64,000 nucleotides of DNA from Eleginops maclovinus (GCF_036324505.1 NC_086368.1:806001-870000); one strand, 5' to 3'; shown: positions 21,875 through 32,706, numbered from the stretch's first letter. Numbers and translations: made by a program. Notes: generated by a model from the letters alone, not told the origin.

Positions 21875-24800
21875 CAGTGGTTAATTTGAGCCGGATCCTG
21901 CCGGAACAGGATCCGGCACCTCTTCATTTTGGCCACCCTGTGTTCCGGCACCTATTTGGGCAGATCCGGTACCTCTCACAAAAAATAAAAATAAAAAAAT
22001 GGTTAAAATGAAATAAAATATACAGATATTAATTTACAGAAAAAAATCCCAAGAATTTCATGTCGTTTATTAAGATTAAGATTTGAAAGAGTCGGAGATC
22101 TGTGTTGACGCACTGAAAAGCTGGACCAACGGACAAACGCGTTCACTTTTGAAATTCGCCACATGAGGAGCACTTCGCAGAGAGGAAGAAACTAATTAAA
22201 TGCAAGCATGTCAAAAAGACAGTTAAATTTACTGTCTTTCTTCAAAAAGAAGGAAGAGGTAATAGACACTTCAAAACGAGTCAGAAAAGCCTCCACAAGC
22301 AGCGACGAGGGCAGCTGCAGCGGTCATGTTGATGGTCAAAACCAGGAGGAGGTTAGCGCCGCAACAGCTAGCCAGCTAGCTAACCGACAGCTAGCCAAGC
22401 CCGGGCAGGAGGCTGGCACCGTGTCAGCAGCGGGTCAGGTTCACCGCCAGCCGGAGCAGGAGCCAGCTACCGTCGGCCAGGTGGACCACCAACAGCAACC
22501 GGTGGGTACCCTGGCATCAACTAGCCCGGTACAACAGCTGGAGCAGGCAAGTGGAACCGCGACATCAGGCTTACAGCAGGAAGAGTCAGTAGGAGAGGAG
22601 AGCGTAGAGGAGTGTGGGACGTCCAGCGACAGGTCAGGGATGGGATGCACAACTGCTTGGACAGAAGCTCAGCTAAAAGTGAAGCAGACTTACTATCCCT
22701 GGCTTTTTAGGGGAAAATCAGGTTTGGGTTGCACAACGTGTAAGGCGGTGGGGACTTTGGGGGCAGAGAAGACGTCGGGGATGAAACTGGCAAAAGAGTG
22801 GGTTTTATGCACAGTAACCTCATCTGCTTCAGATATTATAAAACAGCAACGCGCACTTAGAAAAAAGGTATTTGAACATGCCTGTACCAAGGCTCACCTA
22901 GCAGCAGCAAACATTCTCGAAAAGGCAAAAGTGGACACTTTAGGACAATCTATAATTAATAGTCAGTCTGAACAGATGGCCACTACAGCTCGCGTATTTC
23001 GCACGGCGTACAAGCAGGCTAAACGCCACCGTCCCGCATATGGCTTCGAACAGGAGATTGATTGCCAAGAATTAAATGGACTCGATATGGGGAGAATTTT
23101 ACATTCCAATGTTGCATGTGGAAACATACAGAAACATATTTCTGAAGAAATGAAAAGAAAACTGTTTGAAAAAATAGTAGTACAGTGCACTCCCAAAATC
23201 AGTGTAATGCTGGATGAGTCAACCAGTTTAAGCAAAAAGAGCTGCTTGATAATATACATTAGGGCTCAGTTGCCCGATATGGACAAGCCTACAAACATTT
23301 TTACTGAACTCGTAGAGCTAGATGATCTAACTGCTCAAGGTATTGTCCACAAACTGTTGTCTGCTCTGGAGCGCCTGCATTTGACACAGGATTTTCTCTC
23401 TAAGACCCTCATTGGAGTAACTTGTGATGGTGCTTCGGTTATGTTAGGGCGTAAAAGCGGAGTGGCGAGTCGGCTCCAGGCCATGTTTCCCAACATTACT
23501 GTGTGGCACTGCTCAGCCCACAGGCTTGAGCTTGCAGTCGCAGACGTAGTGAAAGAGATGGGTGCTATAAATCACTTTAAAATATTGATGGACAAGATAT
23601 ATGCACTGTATAGCACATCTAACAAAAATCGAATGGAGCTGAGAGAGTCAGCTGAGAGCTTGGATGTCCAGCTATGCAAAATAGGTCGTATTTTAGACAC
23701 TAGATGGGTGGCATCAAGTTTTAGAACCGTTGAAGCAGTGTGGAAGAACTACCCAGCACTTTACAAGCATTTCAAAACTGCATCAGAAGATCCCTCCCGT
23801 AACAGTGTCACAAAGCAAACATACAGTGGGCTTGCTATGCGCTTATCTTCGCATGCGTTTGTGAACAATTTAGGCATAATGTGCGATGCATTGCAAGAAT
23901 TATCTGAGCTCTCAGTCGAGCTTCAAAAACGAGACATTACCATCATTTCAGCACACAAGTCAATTTGTCGGGAAATCAGGGTACTTGAGGCCATGTCGGA
24001 TCGGCCAGGTCGCTACACTGAACTGAGCCAAAGGGGAATTGAGGAAAACTCTTTCCATGGCATCACGCTGAATGGAGGAAAATCAAGCGACAGATCACTC
24101 GACCCCAAGCAGTTTTTTCTAACTGTGGCCAAGAACTTGGAGGACCGTATGTTATCTCAAGGAGGCCGGATGCCAGATAAAACTGGATATAACAAGTTCA
24201 TTGAGGAGTTGAAGGTGCTTTACGCACAATACTGGCCCGAGGACGCAGGTGCGCTGTATGGAGAGACTGAGGTCGAGTCACTGTGTCAGCGCTTCAACAT
24301 TGCCAACCCGCGCGCAGTCATACGGGCCTACAGAAGGTAGTACAGAGACTCAGATGGCAAAGACCCCCCCGATGAGCTGATGGAGTTACTTGTTGCTGTC
24401 AACAGCATTCCAATTGCAAGTGCTGAATGTGAGCGCGGATTTTCACAAATGAACTTGATTTGCACTCCCAACCGTAGCTCTTTGCTCACATCCACCATGT
24501 CATCTTTACTCTTCCTAAATCTTGTTGGACCCCCCCTGGCTAAATTCAATCCAGTCCCGTACGTGAGGTCCTGGGTGGCCAAAGGACACAGAACTGCCAC
24601 AGACACACGCAGTAAAAGTAGAAAAAAAGAGATGGAGGACAATCCGGACATGCTCGTGATGTGGGGTGTTTTAAACAACTAAATATGGTGAGCAAACATA
24701 CTGTCTATTAATAGGCCGCCGTGCCAATCTTTGAATAATCAATATTTTTTTTACACGTTAAACCTGTTGAGAAATTGATTGCTGGCTGTATACTGAAGTC

Positions 24801-25056
24801 CCACCTGTGGTGATGTGTTGTTGTTGTGCGTTGTGCGTACTATCCTAAAATAATTGTAAATTATCGTCATAACATTTATACCATGGATACTATTTGAAAT
24901 CGAGGCTTGTATGTCCCACAGCGTTGCAAGTGGACATTTTCATGTTGTTTTCAGCACCTTTTATGTATACGTTCCGGGACCTGTACGCGTCTCGTCATCC
25001 CTGAGCTGTCATGTACTTTGCGTTCCGGCACCTTATGATTTACAAATTAAGCACTG
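21875..25056 (+). mobile_element. hAT transposon, copy 2 (3182 bp, full length)
   Basis: It starts CAGTGGTTAATTTGAG and ends CAAATTAAGCACTG, flanked by AGTCCAGT. It is inverted relative to copy 1 at 4017-7198, of identical length and in register. The 11-bp-arm hairpin GCCGGATCCTG/CAGGATCCGGC lies at 21890-21917. Further tCCGGCACCT-like words occur near both ends and may be transposase sites. The only coding difference I found is at 22883: T here, the complement of C in copy 1, a CpG transition. Confidence 0.96.
22208..24682 (+). CDS. hAT transposase, copy 2, amber-interrupted
   Basis: The same protein as in copy 1: 710 codons from ATG 22208 to TAG 24338-24340, then the same frame continues to TAA at 24680. 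The one residue that differs is Arg in copy 1 to Cys here, in the FEHA(R/C)TKAH segment of the putative zinc-binding region. N-terminal QLNLLSFFKKK fits the QxxLxxFF clamp-binding pattern. The hAT C-terminal block (ASAECERGFSQMN, YVRSWVAKG) lies after the TAG. Around the stop, AG|GTAGTA at 24337 could be a splice donor and CAACAG ending at 24405 an acceptor. Removing those 69 nt would keep the frame and the ASAECERGF block, but would also drop DELMELLVAVN, which looks like normal coding sequence. Confidence 0.92.
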
Positions 25057-25064
25057 AGTCCAGT
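25057..25064. repeat. 8-bp target site duplication, right, hAT copy 2
   Basis: AGTCCAGT, matching 21867-21874. Confidence 0.95.
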
Positions 25065-25798
25065 GCGATGTTTGGGAAAAAAAGGCTAAAAGTCAAGTGC
25101 AATTTTTTTGAAAATGTGCATCCAAGAGTCATCTTTTAGTAAACGTTGGGAATACATCTATTTAACAGAGGCCAATTAAGGCTTGCTGAATGCAACTAGC
25201 ATAACAAACACATCTCCATGAAACTCCCCATGGTTTATTAATTAGTCATTGCTCAACAAAGACAAATATTCATATTCATTAATATCAGTGTTCAGCATAT
25301 TGTAACCAACTAATTCCAAGGGGTTCACAAACTTCCAAGCTTGAATGTATTACCTTTGAGCAAATTAAACCACCAATGTTTTTCCAAGACCTTTCAGTTT
25401 TGATTTAAGATGAAATTACACATTCCCATCTTCTTCTTTACCTGCACAAAACCTAGGTCTAGTCCTACTCTGTTTCACACACTGTATGTATCATGAACTG
25501 TACTGTTTAAAAGCTTAATCAACACAATTAAATTAATTGCCTATACATTTGTTTTTGCATCATAGATCATTCCATCCAGTCCCTGTTGATCCCATTATTG
25601 TCAGGTTTGTATTCAGTGTCAGAAAGAAAAGCCAATTCAGAACAAAGATTCACGATGCAATGTATAACAAAACTGTTGCAGACAATCTTTGGTCTGAAGC
25701 CTGCTATAAGACCTAGTTTATGGTTAGATAGTATTGAAACCTCAATGGCACGTGAAAATGTGACATTTGGCTAGAATATGAATGTTTTATTTCACAGG
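25065..25798. other. No recognised feature
   Basis: AT-rich sequence ending in a TTATTTCACAG that may be a 3' splice site for the next entry. Confidence 0.4.
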
Positions 25799-26317
25799 AT
25801 GAGTGAGGAAAAACAGTTGCGAAGGCAGTACCTCCGTTCATGGAGATCAGCTAGACAAGTTATGAGTAGGATAGCTGAAAGCACTGCCAGTGATTGTGTC
25901 ACAGAACACCATGTGGCTGATGCCAGCTTGTCCAGCAGTCCATCCGATGCCCTTGCGGCTGTTGGCGACATGGACAACTTCTTGGACTTGGATGAGTCAT
26001 TTGAGGATCGTTCTGTTTTGGAGGATGACCTCGATGACTGGATGGATGTTGATCCCTCTGATGATGAGGAGGAAGAGGCTTTAGGGGATGACCTGGAGGT
26101 GTCCGAACAGCTTCCGGCATCGCTCGCGTCGGACCTCGCTAGCTGGGCTTGCCAGTTTCAGGGGAAACACAACGCTGTTGATGACAGGATGAACAGGAGG
26201 GTGGAGACAAAGTCCTGTGTGGAGACAGGAAAGGAGGACAAAGGGAGGCACATCATTGTGATGCCAAATTGTTTTACTCACAACGGTATATCTGCACATC
26301 CTTGTGTACTGCAGTAA
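25799..26317 (+). CDS. Acidic protein exon, unidentified, possibly transposon-associated
   Basis: After a TTTCACAG acceptor, an open frame reads MSEEKQLRRQYLRSWRSARQ (basic), then a Ser/Ala linker, a very acidic stretch (DNFLDLDESFEDRSVLEDDL, DPSDDEEEEA), then LASDLASWACQFQ and KHNAVDD. This basic-acidic-helix layout recalls the N-terminus of a multicopy protein family in fish transposon-rich DNA that I cannot name. Coding may end near 26190 rather than 26317, because the tail after AVDD looks unlike the rest. Confidence 0.4.
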   Translation: MSEEKQLRRQYLRSWRSARQVMSRIAESTASDCVTEHHVADASLSSSPSDALAAVGDMDNFLDLDESFEDRSVLEDDLDDWMDVDPSDDEEEEALGDDLEVSEQLPASLASDLASWACQFQGKHNAVDDRMNRRVETKSCVETGKEDKGRHIIVMPNCFTHNGISAHPCVLQ

Positions 26318-26407
26318 TTTAGTGTTAAAAGTGCAAGCAGCAATTCTAAACCTTTTGTAAACATGTCACACTGTTGTTTACGTTCGGCTAATATGATTCT
26401 GTCCAGG

Positions 26408-26765
26408 TGAAAAGAAAACACCAGGAGGAAGAGAAAAGAAACAGAAGACAAAAAAGCCAGGACAATTTCCGCATTTGAAGACTTCCCTTCCTCCTCCACC
26501 CCAGACAGAACCCCCCACTCCACGGCCTAGTAGTTCAAAAGGCACCAGTCCACGGCCTATTCCACAGCACTCCCCTCAACAGCCTGATGATGGTAAAGTT
26601 ATGAAAGGGAATGATGGTTAAAAACAAATACCAATAATTATATAAGTCGAAAAGACTGAGGTTCGAAACAAAAACACATAACCGAAATTCTTATCTTGTA
26701 CTTTCTGTAGATGACTCCCTTCCATCCTCACCAGCAACACAACTCTTCACAGACAATGACGGTAA
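26408..26765 (+). CDS. Possible further exons (Pro/Lys-rich), same unidentified gene
   Basis: CTGTCCAG then GEKKTPGGREKKQKTKKPGQ... and a Pro/Ser-rich run to GATGATG|GTAAAG (about 26592). Then TTCTGTAG, DDSLPSSPATQLFTDND, and G|GTAAAT near 26761. A third candidate block after CTTCACAG at about 28411 reads SDGTAGGRSPQLKFPIILK and stops. Boundaries look like real splice sites, but the composition is low-complexity and no domain is recognised. Confidence 0.3.
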
Positions 26766-26806
26766 ATGTATGTATGGGAATGATGACGTATGATGAATGA
26801 TGATGA

Positions 26807-27345
26807 CAGTTGTGCTCATAAGTTTACATACCCTGGCAGAATTTGTGAAATACTGGCCATTTCTTGGAAAAAATGACTGATCATGCAGAAACTTTTCTTT
26901 TATTTAGGGATAGCGGTCAGGTGAAGCCATTTATTATCACATAATTGTGTTTGCCCTTTTGAAATCATAATGATAACTGAAATCACCCATATGGCCCTGA
27001 TCAAAAGTTGACATATCCTTGAATATTGGCCTGATAATATTAAGGCTATTAAGGATAACTTTCCACACCTATGACTTGTCTGATTGTAACTGTCTGTGTT
27101 TTTTGTGTCAGTGTATAAATAGTCAATAAGTTTCTTAGCTCTTGAGAGACCCCTGCACATCTCATCCAAGCACACAGGCAACTTCAGCTGAAATACAGGC
27201 TTCTCTGCGAAAAAGTGGTGTGGCTGTTTCAAGATGCACAATAAGGAGGTACTTGAACAACAATGGGCCTCACTGTAGAGCTGCCAGAAAAAAGCTATTA
27301 CTGCACCAACGCCATAAAACAACCACACCAGTTTTTTGCAGAGAA
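26807..27345 (+). mobile_element. Tc1-like element, 5' part only
   Basis: It starts CAGTTGTGCTCATAAGTTTAC, a Tc1-type terminus, followed by untranslated-type sequence and then a short frame with SAEIQASLRKSGVAVSRCTIRRYLNNNG, the second helix-turn-helix of Tc1 transposases. The first HTH and the catalytic core are missing. The flanking TA is not preserved on the left. Confidence 0.75.
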
Positions 27346-28594
27346 GTCTGGCTGAAATCACTGTTGGTTTACGTCACCGTGGCTTGCTATCAACAGACCC
27401 TAATTTTTACCCCACCCCCCCCCAATTTTCATATTTTTGTACACCAACACAAAATGATGCAGATCCATGCCCTACTTTTTAAGCTATTCACAAGAGTTAC
27501 ACCTCGTCTTCAAGCCAATTTTGGCCAGCAAGTCTAACCTTTGTGGCGCTCGCAACAGCACCACCGTTTCCATACCAACACTATTGTTACACTGCTCGTT
27601 TTAACTAGTGAGCCGGCTAGTAGTTAGCCAGTCAACCAATGAAGCTTATAGCCAAAGGTGCATGAAATTATGTTTGGTATTGTGATTTTACTAGCATACC
27701 AGCTATAGTCCATGAGCCACAGGGGTCGTCCCTACCATTCGGGATGGGATCGTATATTTCAGAAAGCTATGCATCGCTGGAGAATATTTTTGTATGTTAG
27801 CAACTTACATACCTCCCGCAAGTTGCAGACTGCAGCTTGCTTGCTGAGCAGGTTCTTCAAACACAAAAGCTGGTGATCACGTGACTAAGGGGTGACGGAC
27901 ACCTTCAGAGCAGAGATAACAAGTTCACTAACAAATCTCCGTTTCAATACAAAAGCTTTATGTTTGGTTTAATCCAGGTTTAGTGTTTTTTGGCCGATGA
28001 AATTAACATCACATTAACTATTTTTGTTTGGTTGCTTAACAATTAAATCCCGAACAGGTCTACTTGGCAACTAAATATTCTAGAGCTAGTTGACAGACAG
28101 CCGGCCAAAAAATACTGCCAGGTTTATAAATTGATAAACTAACCAAACGCTGAAAAGTTCAACTTCAATAACTTACGGGCTAAGAATAAGAAATAGGTTA
28201 CAACTAATAAATAAGATGCCAACCAGTCACAGGGAAGAACAAGCCTGGATGCACTCAACAGGCAGGCTGTCAACTGTCTCCGCATTGAATGTCGGGCAAG
28301 ACACAAAGTCTGGCGTAACTTCAGCTATTGGCATAATCCTATTTATGTTTTGACTAAATGTAAAATGAATATAAATGCATTCACCTGTTCTCTTCTCTTT
28401 GGTCTTCACAGGGTCGGATGGAACAGCAGGTGGAAGATCCCCACAATTGAAATTCCCAATTATTTTGAAATAAAACTATAATAAATTGATATGTGATGCT
28501 GTACAGCTGTTTTTTCTTTTGAATGGGCTTGGGGTCAACATCGCAGGTAAAATATGAATGTGATACTAGATTTTGGGGGTTCTAGGGCAAATGA
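27346..28594. other. No recognised feature
   Basis: No domain or repeat structure found, apart from the possible terminal exon near 28411-28482 noted above. Confidence 0.4.
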
Positions 28595-28785
28595 GGACAG
28601 CACCATGCAGATCCGCCCTAATGGCAACGTTATGGCAACATTTCTCAAGAAGATTGCTGCAACGTCGCCAAGATATGTTGCGTCTTTCACCCACACGTAT
28701 CGGCAACTTACGTGGCGGCAATGTATGTTTGCTCATAAAGTTACATAACTGCAACGTAGCGGCGACGTAACTGTGTTAGCTGGGA
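28595..28785. repeat. GCAACGT-rich repeat fragment
   Basis: The words GCAACGT/CGTTGC recur (GGCAACGTTATGGCAAC, TGCAACGTCGCC, GCAACTTACG, GCAACGTAGCGGCGACG). The right part, ending TGTGTTAGCTGG, looks like the end of an element. The sequence is CpG-rich against its surroundings. Confidence 0.45.
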
Positions 28786-28786
28786 A

Positions 28787-28851
28787 GTCATCAAATTCAT
28801 GACTTGAGTCTGACTCGAGTCCAAGTCATTTGACTCAAGTCCACAACTCTG
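28787..28851 (-). repeat. hAT-type terminal fragment (GACTCGAGTC words)
   Basis: GACTTGAGTCTGACTCGAGT...CCACAACTCTG, read on the minus strand, resembles the 5' end of the same ZBED-class hAT whose 3' end is at 16491. The flanking octamers differ (CTGTCATC and GCACATAC), so I do not join them as one insertion. Confidence 0.5.
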
Positions 28852-29048
28852 GCACATACAAAACACAATGGTTTAGAGCAGGGCTATTCAATTACAAATT
28901 TAGTTGGGCCAAATTTTCAAACCAAGATATTGAGCTGGGCCAGACATTCTCGGCAGCCAGTAAGCAGCAGGTAATAACACATTTTAAAACAACACAAATG
29001 AATGTATTGAAAAACAAGTAATATTTATTCATTGTTTCCTTCTTAAAT

Positions 29049-29415
29049 GTGGTCACATCTAACACAGGAACATCAAAAGTACATACAAAAATAAAAAAGC
29101 TATAACTACGCAAAATCTTTGGCAGTAGCAACACTTTTTTCCACTTTTGAAATAAAAAAATAAACATTTTGGTCATACCTGACCGAGGAACATCTCAAAG
29201 TGCATAAAAACAAACTAGTGCACATTCGCAGTAACGTTTGTTTCCCTTTAGGAATAAAATAAAAAATGTGCTCACATCTTACCCAGGAACATGTCAAGGT
29301 ACATAAAATTAAATAGTGCAAAGTATTACAAATAACACCAGTATCCATTTTGAAACAAAAAAATATATTTTGTTCATATATGACCCAGGCACATCACAAA
29401 GTGCATGTAACAGAA
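29049..29415. repeat. Four diverged about 100-120 bp tandem units
   Basis: Related blocks of the form tsgTCAyAtcTnACccAGGaacATcncaAAGTrCATa start near 29049, 29169, 29269 and 29371, in the 3' non-coding part of the hAT. Confidence 0.65.
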
Positions 29416-29572
29416 TTAAAAGGAACCATCAATTCTATCAAAGCTATCAGTGCATAAACCCACACAAGTGATAACAGTAACTAACAGTAAATAACACATG
29501 AATACAACGTCTACTACTGCACACTGAGGGAACACGTGTGATTAGGCATGGCTTTGTTACACATCCCACATA

Positions 29573-29854
29573 CACCGATCAGCCATAACATTATGACCAA
29601 ATTAAATTATATTAATTTGGTGATTACTATTGTCTCTTTTAGGCCACCCTACTAAGATTCAGAGAGCCAAAAATATGGAGACACCTCTCAAGATAATGCA
29701 CTCCAGTTCAACACCAGTTCAAAATACAACTTAAATAATCACCATGTAGTTGAATTAATTGTTATTATCTTTGCAAAGGCAGAATTAATGGCAGAGCTGT
29801 TGTATTGATCACATTAGATTGTACAAGTGGTCATGATGTTATGGCTGATCGGTG
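29573..29854. mobile_element. Tc1-type MITE nested in the hAT
   Basis: CACCGATCAGCCATAACATT and its reverse complement (with minor mismatch) form the ends, flanked by TA at 29571-29572 and 29855-29856. The 282-bp interior is non-coding. Confidence 0.9.
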
Positions 29855-29889
29855 TATGTTGATATGTAATCTATAATCTGATGACCTTC

Positions 29890-32053
29890 TTAGTGGGAGA
29901 AGTGACATTTTTTGTTCTGAACAAGAGCATTGACTTTTGGCTCATACGATGTTAATGCAATCCGAAGGCATTGGTGAAGAGTGCTGTCAGTCAGAGAGCA
30001 GCGAGAGCTGCTTTTTATTGTGTTCATGTGTGAAAAGCTTGATTCACAGGTGTATGTTGATCCAAACATATTGAGCATGATAACTGCTACTTTCCTAACA
30101 TTAGGGAACTGATGGACATTGACATCCATCAGTTTGCAGGCCCGTGAGTGCGAAGCTCCCGTGCCATGGTTATGGAGGACTGCATGTCAACTAGCTCGAG
30201 AATGAATTTCCCCTCGTCAATGGAAGGGACCACGTCCTTTGCTCTGGTGGATAAGTCCCCTCCTGTTGCAGCGGTGAACGGGTCTCTGGCAAAGTCCATC
30301 ACCTCTGTGGGCAGAGGAAGTCCATCGAATCGACCGACAAAGTTCTCTTTCAACCTCGCAATAAATTCTTTCATCGTATCCGCGATTTGTGCCGGGGATG
30401 AGATGCAGTTGCGGAGTGTCGGGAAATGCAGCATCCGGCCTGTGGTCAAGTCAGTCGCGAAAAGGTCCAGTTTGACTTGGAATGCGCGCGTCTGTTCCAC
30501 AAGTTCAGTGACAGTTTTGTCTCTGCCTTGTAGTCCCACATTTAGGTCGTTAAGGTGTTTGAATATGTCGCTCAGAAAGCAGACATGGGCCATGAAGTTG
30601 TTGTCGTCCAGTATGCGATTTAAGTGTGTTTCTGCCTTTTTCTGCTTGCTGCTGCGGAGAAAAGTTGTGATCTCCTCTCTGAGATTGCAGAAACGCTCCA
30701 GTGCTCTGCCTTTGGACAGCCATCTGATGTCATTGTGAAGAAGCAGGTCGTGGTGCTCAGCGGACATTTCTGACAGCAGCATGCAGAATAAGCGGTGTTG
30801 GAGGCTTGATGTGGAGCGGATAAAATTAATTGTTGCCATCACGCTGTCCATTGTCGTTTTAAGCTCCCCGCTTAGTTTTGCGCACAACACCGTCTGATGC
30901 ACAATGCAGTGCAAGGATATCATCCTTGGTGTAACAGCAGACCAACGTGCTGCCAAACCATTCACTTTTCCTGCCATAGATGGTGCCCCATCAGTCACAA
31001 GCATACACACACGTGTGGAGATCGTATTGAAACGCAGGAGACGTTCATTACAGTTGAGCACACGAATGCGTGTCTCGTTTAATCACAGTCAAAGTTAACA
31101 AAACAAGATGGCGCTGTCCTGACCAACAAGCATGGGGCTCCACGTCATCGTAAACACAGATTAATTAAAGGGACCACGATCCCTTTTTACAGTTGTACTT
31201 TCAAGCATAAACCAACGGTCATACTTACAGGCATGAAACAACAGTGTGTAGAACCACACTTTAGAAGGAGGTGAATTATGTGTATTACAGTCACTACACA
31301 CGCTTCATATCCAGACCAGTGTCTTTGAAAAAAGCTGAAATTTTCTCAAACAGTATCTCGCCAGTTGTGACCTTCCAGCGGCAGTAGACCAAGCAGTTCC
31401 TCTCGGAAGCAATTCCCATCAAAAAAACGGACATATATGCACAACTGTGCGGTATCCGTTTTGTCTGTGGACTCATCTACAGCTATAGACATCACCTCAG
31501 CTTTCCTCAGGTCTTCTAACAGTGTTTCAAACACATCTGTGGCAAGAATTTCCACCCTTCGAATGTTTGAGGTGTCTGACATGGGTACATTTTTAATAGC
31601 AGATGTCACACTCGTTTTAATTTTGTCGTCATTTATTACTTCATCCACGATGGCCAGCATGCAGTCTTTGACAGTTTCTGAGTCTGTAAACGGTCTTTTC
31701 TTTTTGGCCAAGATCCAGGAGACTCGAAGGGAAGCTGCTGTAGCTCTCTCTTGGGCTGTGCATGACCGTACCATGGTAGTACAGCTCCGGTTGTAAGATG
31801 CAACCAAACTCTGCACTTTTGCAGCCCTCTCCTGGGATCCCTCGGGAAAGTTTGCGCGGAAAGTCGGGTGTTTCTCAACGTGGTGCCTCCGCACGTTGTA
31901 ATCTTTTAGAACCGCGACACACTCATTACAGATTAAACACATCGGTTTGGCATTTAAACTTGGCGGTAATATAAATAGATAGTTATCAGTCCAGGCGGGG
32001 TTAAACCGACGGTTTTCATTTTCAACTGTACGTTTCTGCTTTGAGAAAGACAT
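29890..32053 (-). pseudogene. GTF2IRD2-like hAT transposase, two frameshifts and one insertion
   Basis: ATG at 32053. In order: a BED-like zinc finger (KPMCLICNECVAVLKDYNVRRHH), the VNDDKIKTSVTSA region, AVDESTDKTDTAQL (first Asp), VCMLVTDGAPSMAGKVNG (second Asp), SLHCIVHQTVLCAKL, LHNDIRWLSKG, and STYTCESSFSHMN near the C-terminus, ending KKCHFSH. The frame shifts by one base near 31370 (EGHNWR versus VTTGEILFEK) and again near 30135-30150 (THGPAN-stop versus CKLMDVNVHQFPNV). It is also cut by a 285-bp insert at 31014-31298. The copy is dead. These elements gave rise to domesticated vertebrate genes such as GTF2IRD2, but nothing suggests domestication here. Confidence 0.88.
31014..31298. mobile_element. 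LTR-like 285-bp insert (candidate solo LTR)
   Basis: TGTGGAGATCG...CACTACA, TG...CA ended, splits the transposase codons for KRV|CMLVT. CACG occurs on both sides (31010-31013 and 31299-31302). A 5-bp reading (ACACG) is possible with a one-base shorter insert. Non-coding. Confidence 0.6.
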
Positions 32054-32384
32054 GTTTGTTACTACCCGCGACTACTACCACTTCTGTCAACAAAAACGCG
32101 CTGATTTATGGGTTGCTAGGATACGCGGAGTGTTGCATTCAAGGTCTGTACGACTGTAGGGATTTTTAAAGACTCCCGAAATGTTTTTTATTTATTTTGA
32201 ATATGCGGCTCTCACTCTGCCTTTCTGGTGGGACCACGGGCTGGGCCACTCGGGTGTTGCCTCTGGGCCGCATGTGGCCCGCGGGCCGCCATTTGAATAG
32301 CCCTGGTTTAGAGTATCTTGACTCAACATAAAATTCAACCGAGAGCGACTCAGGTCTCCCAGAGATTTCTGAACATAGCTGTTT

Positions 32385-32545
32385 TATACCCCGAACCCAG
32401 TTCGTGTATCTCCGGGAGGTTTCCTTTACCCCGAATACCTCCCAGAGGTTTCCTTTACCGAACCCAGTTTGTGTATCTCCCAGAAGATTCCTTTACCCCG
32501 AATATCTCCCAGAGGTTTCCTAAACACAAGCCCAGTTTGTTTCTA
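32385..32545. repeat. Tandem repeat, about 75-bp unit, two copies
   Basis: CGAACCCAGTTyGTGTATCTCC, then GAATAyCTCCCAGAGGTTTCC, occurs twice. Shorter sub-units of TCTCCCAGArGwTTCC are inside. Confidence 0.7.
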
Positions 32546-32706
32546 TGTCCACACACTCTAAAACACCCGGTGCGCCCACATTCACACACACACACTCAGA
32601 CACACACATAATCCAATGCACTCCTACCATATCATCAGTCCTACTTGTTATTTCACTTCTATCAGGATACAACTCACTGCTGGCACTCACACCTACTATC
32701 TAATTC

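Larger units (their letters stand above)
28879..32305 (-). mobile_element. hAT transposon, GTF2IRD2-like, 3427 bp
   Basis: The ends CAGGGCTATTCAA and TTGAATAGCCCTG are flanked by the 8-bp duplication GTTTAGAG (28871-28878 and 32306-32313). It contains a minus-strand transposase with frameshifts, a nested Tc1-type MITE (29573-29854) and a nested LTR-like insert (31014-31298). The intact duplication means the element has not been rearranged at its ends since insertion. Confidence 0.95.

Noticed and set aside
24337..24405. A definite intron removing the hAT amber codon
   Set aside because: Splice-like borders and frame are right, but the segment encodes residues that look like ordinary hAT sequence and 69 nt is very short for a vertebrate intron. 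Reported only as a possibility.
16491..28851. One 12.4-kb ZBED-type hAT spanning both AAGTC/GACTC-rich termini with later insertions
   Set aside because: The termini look like the two ends of one family in the right orientation, but the flanking octamers (CTGTCATC, GCACATAC) do not match, so they are kept as separate remnants.
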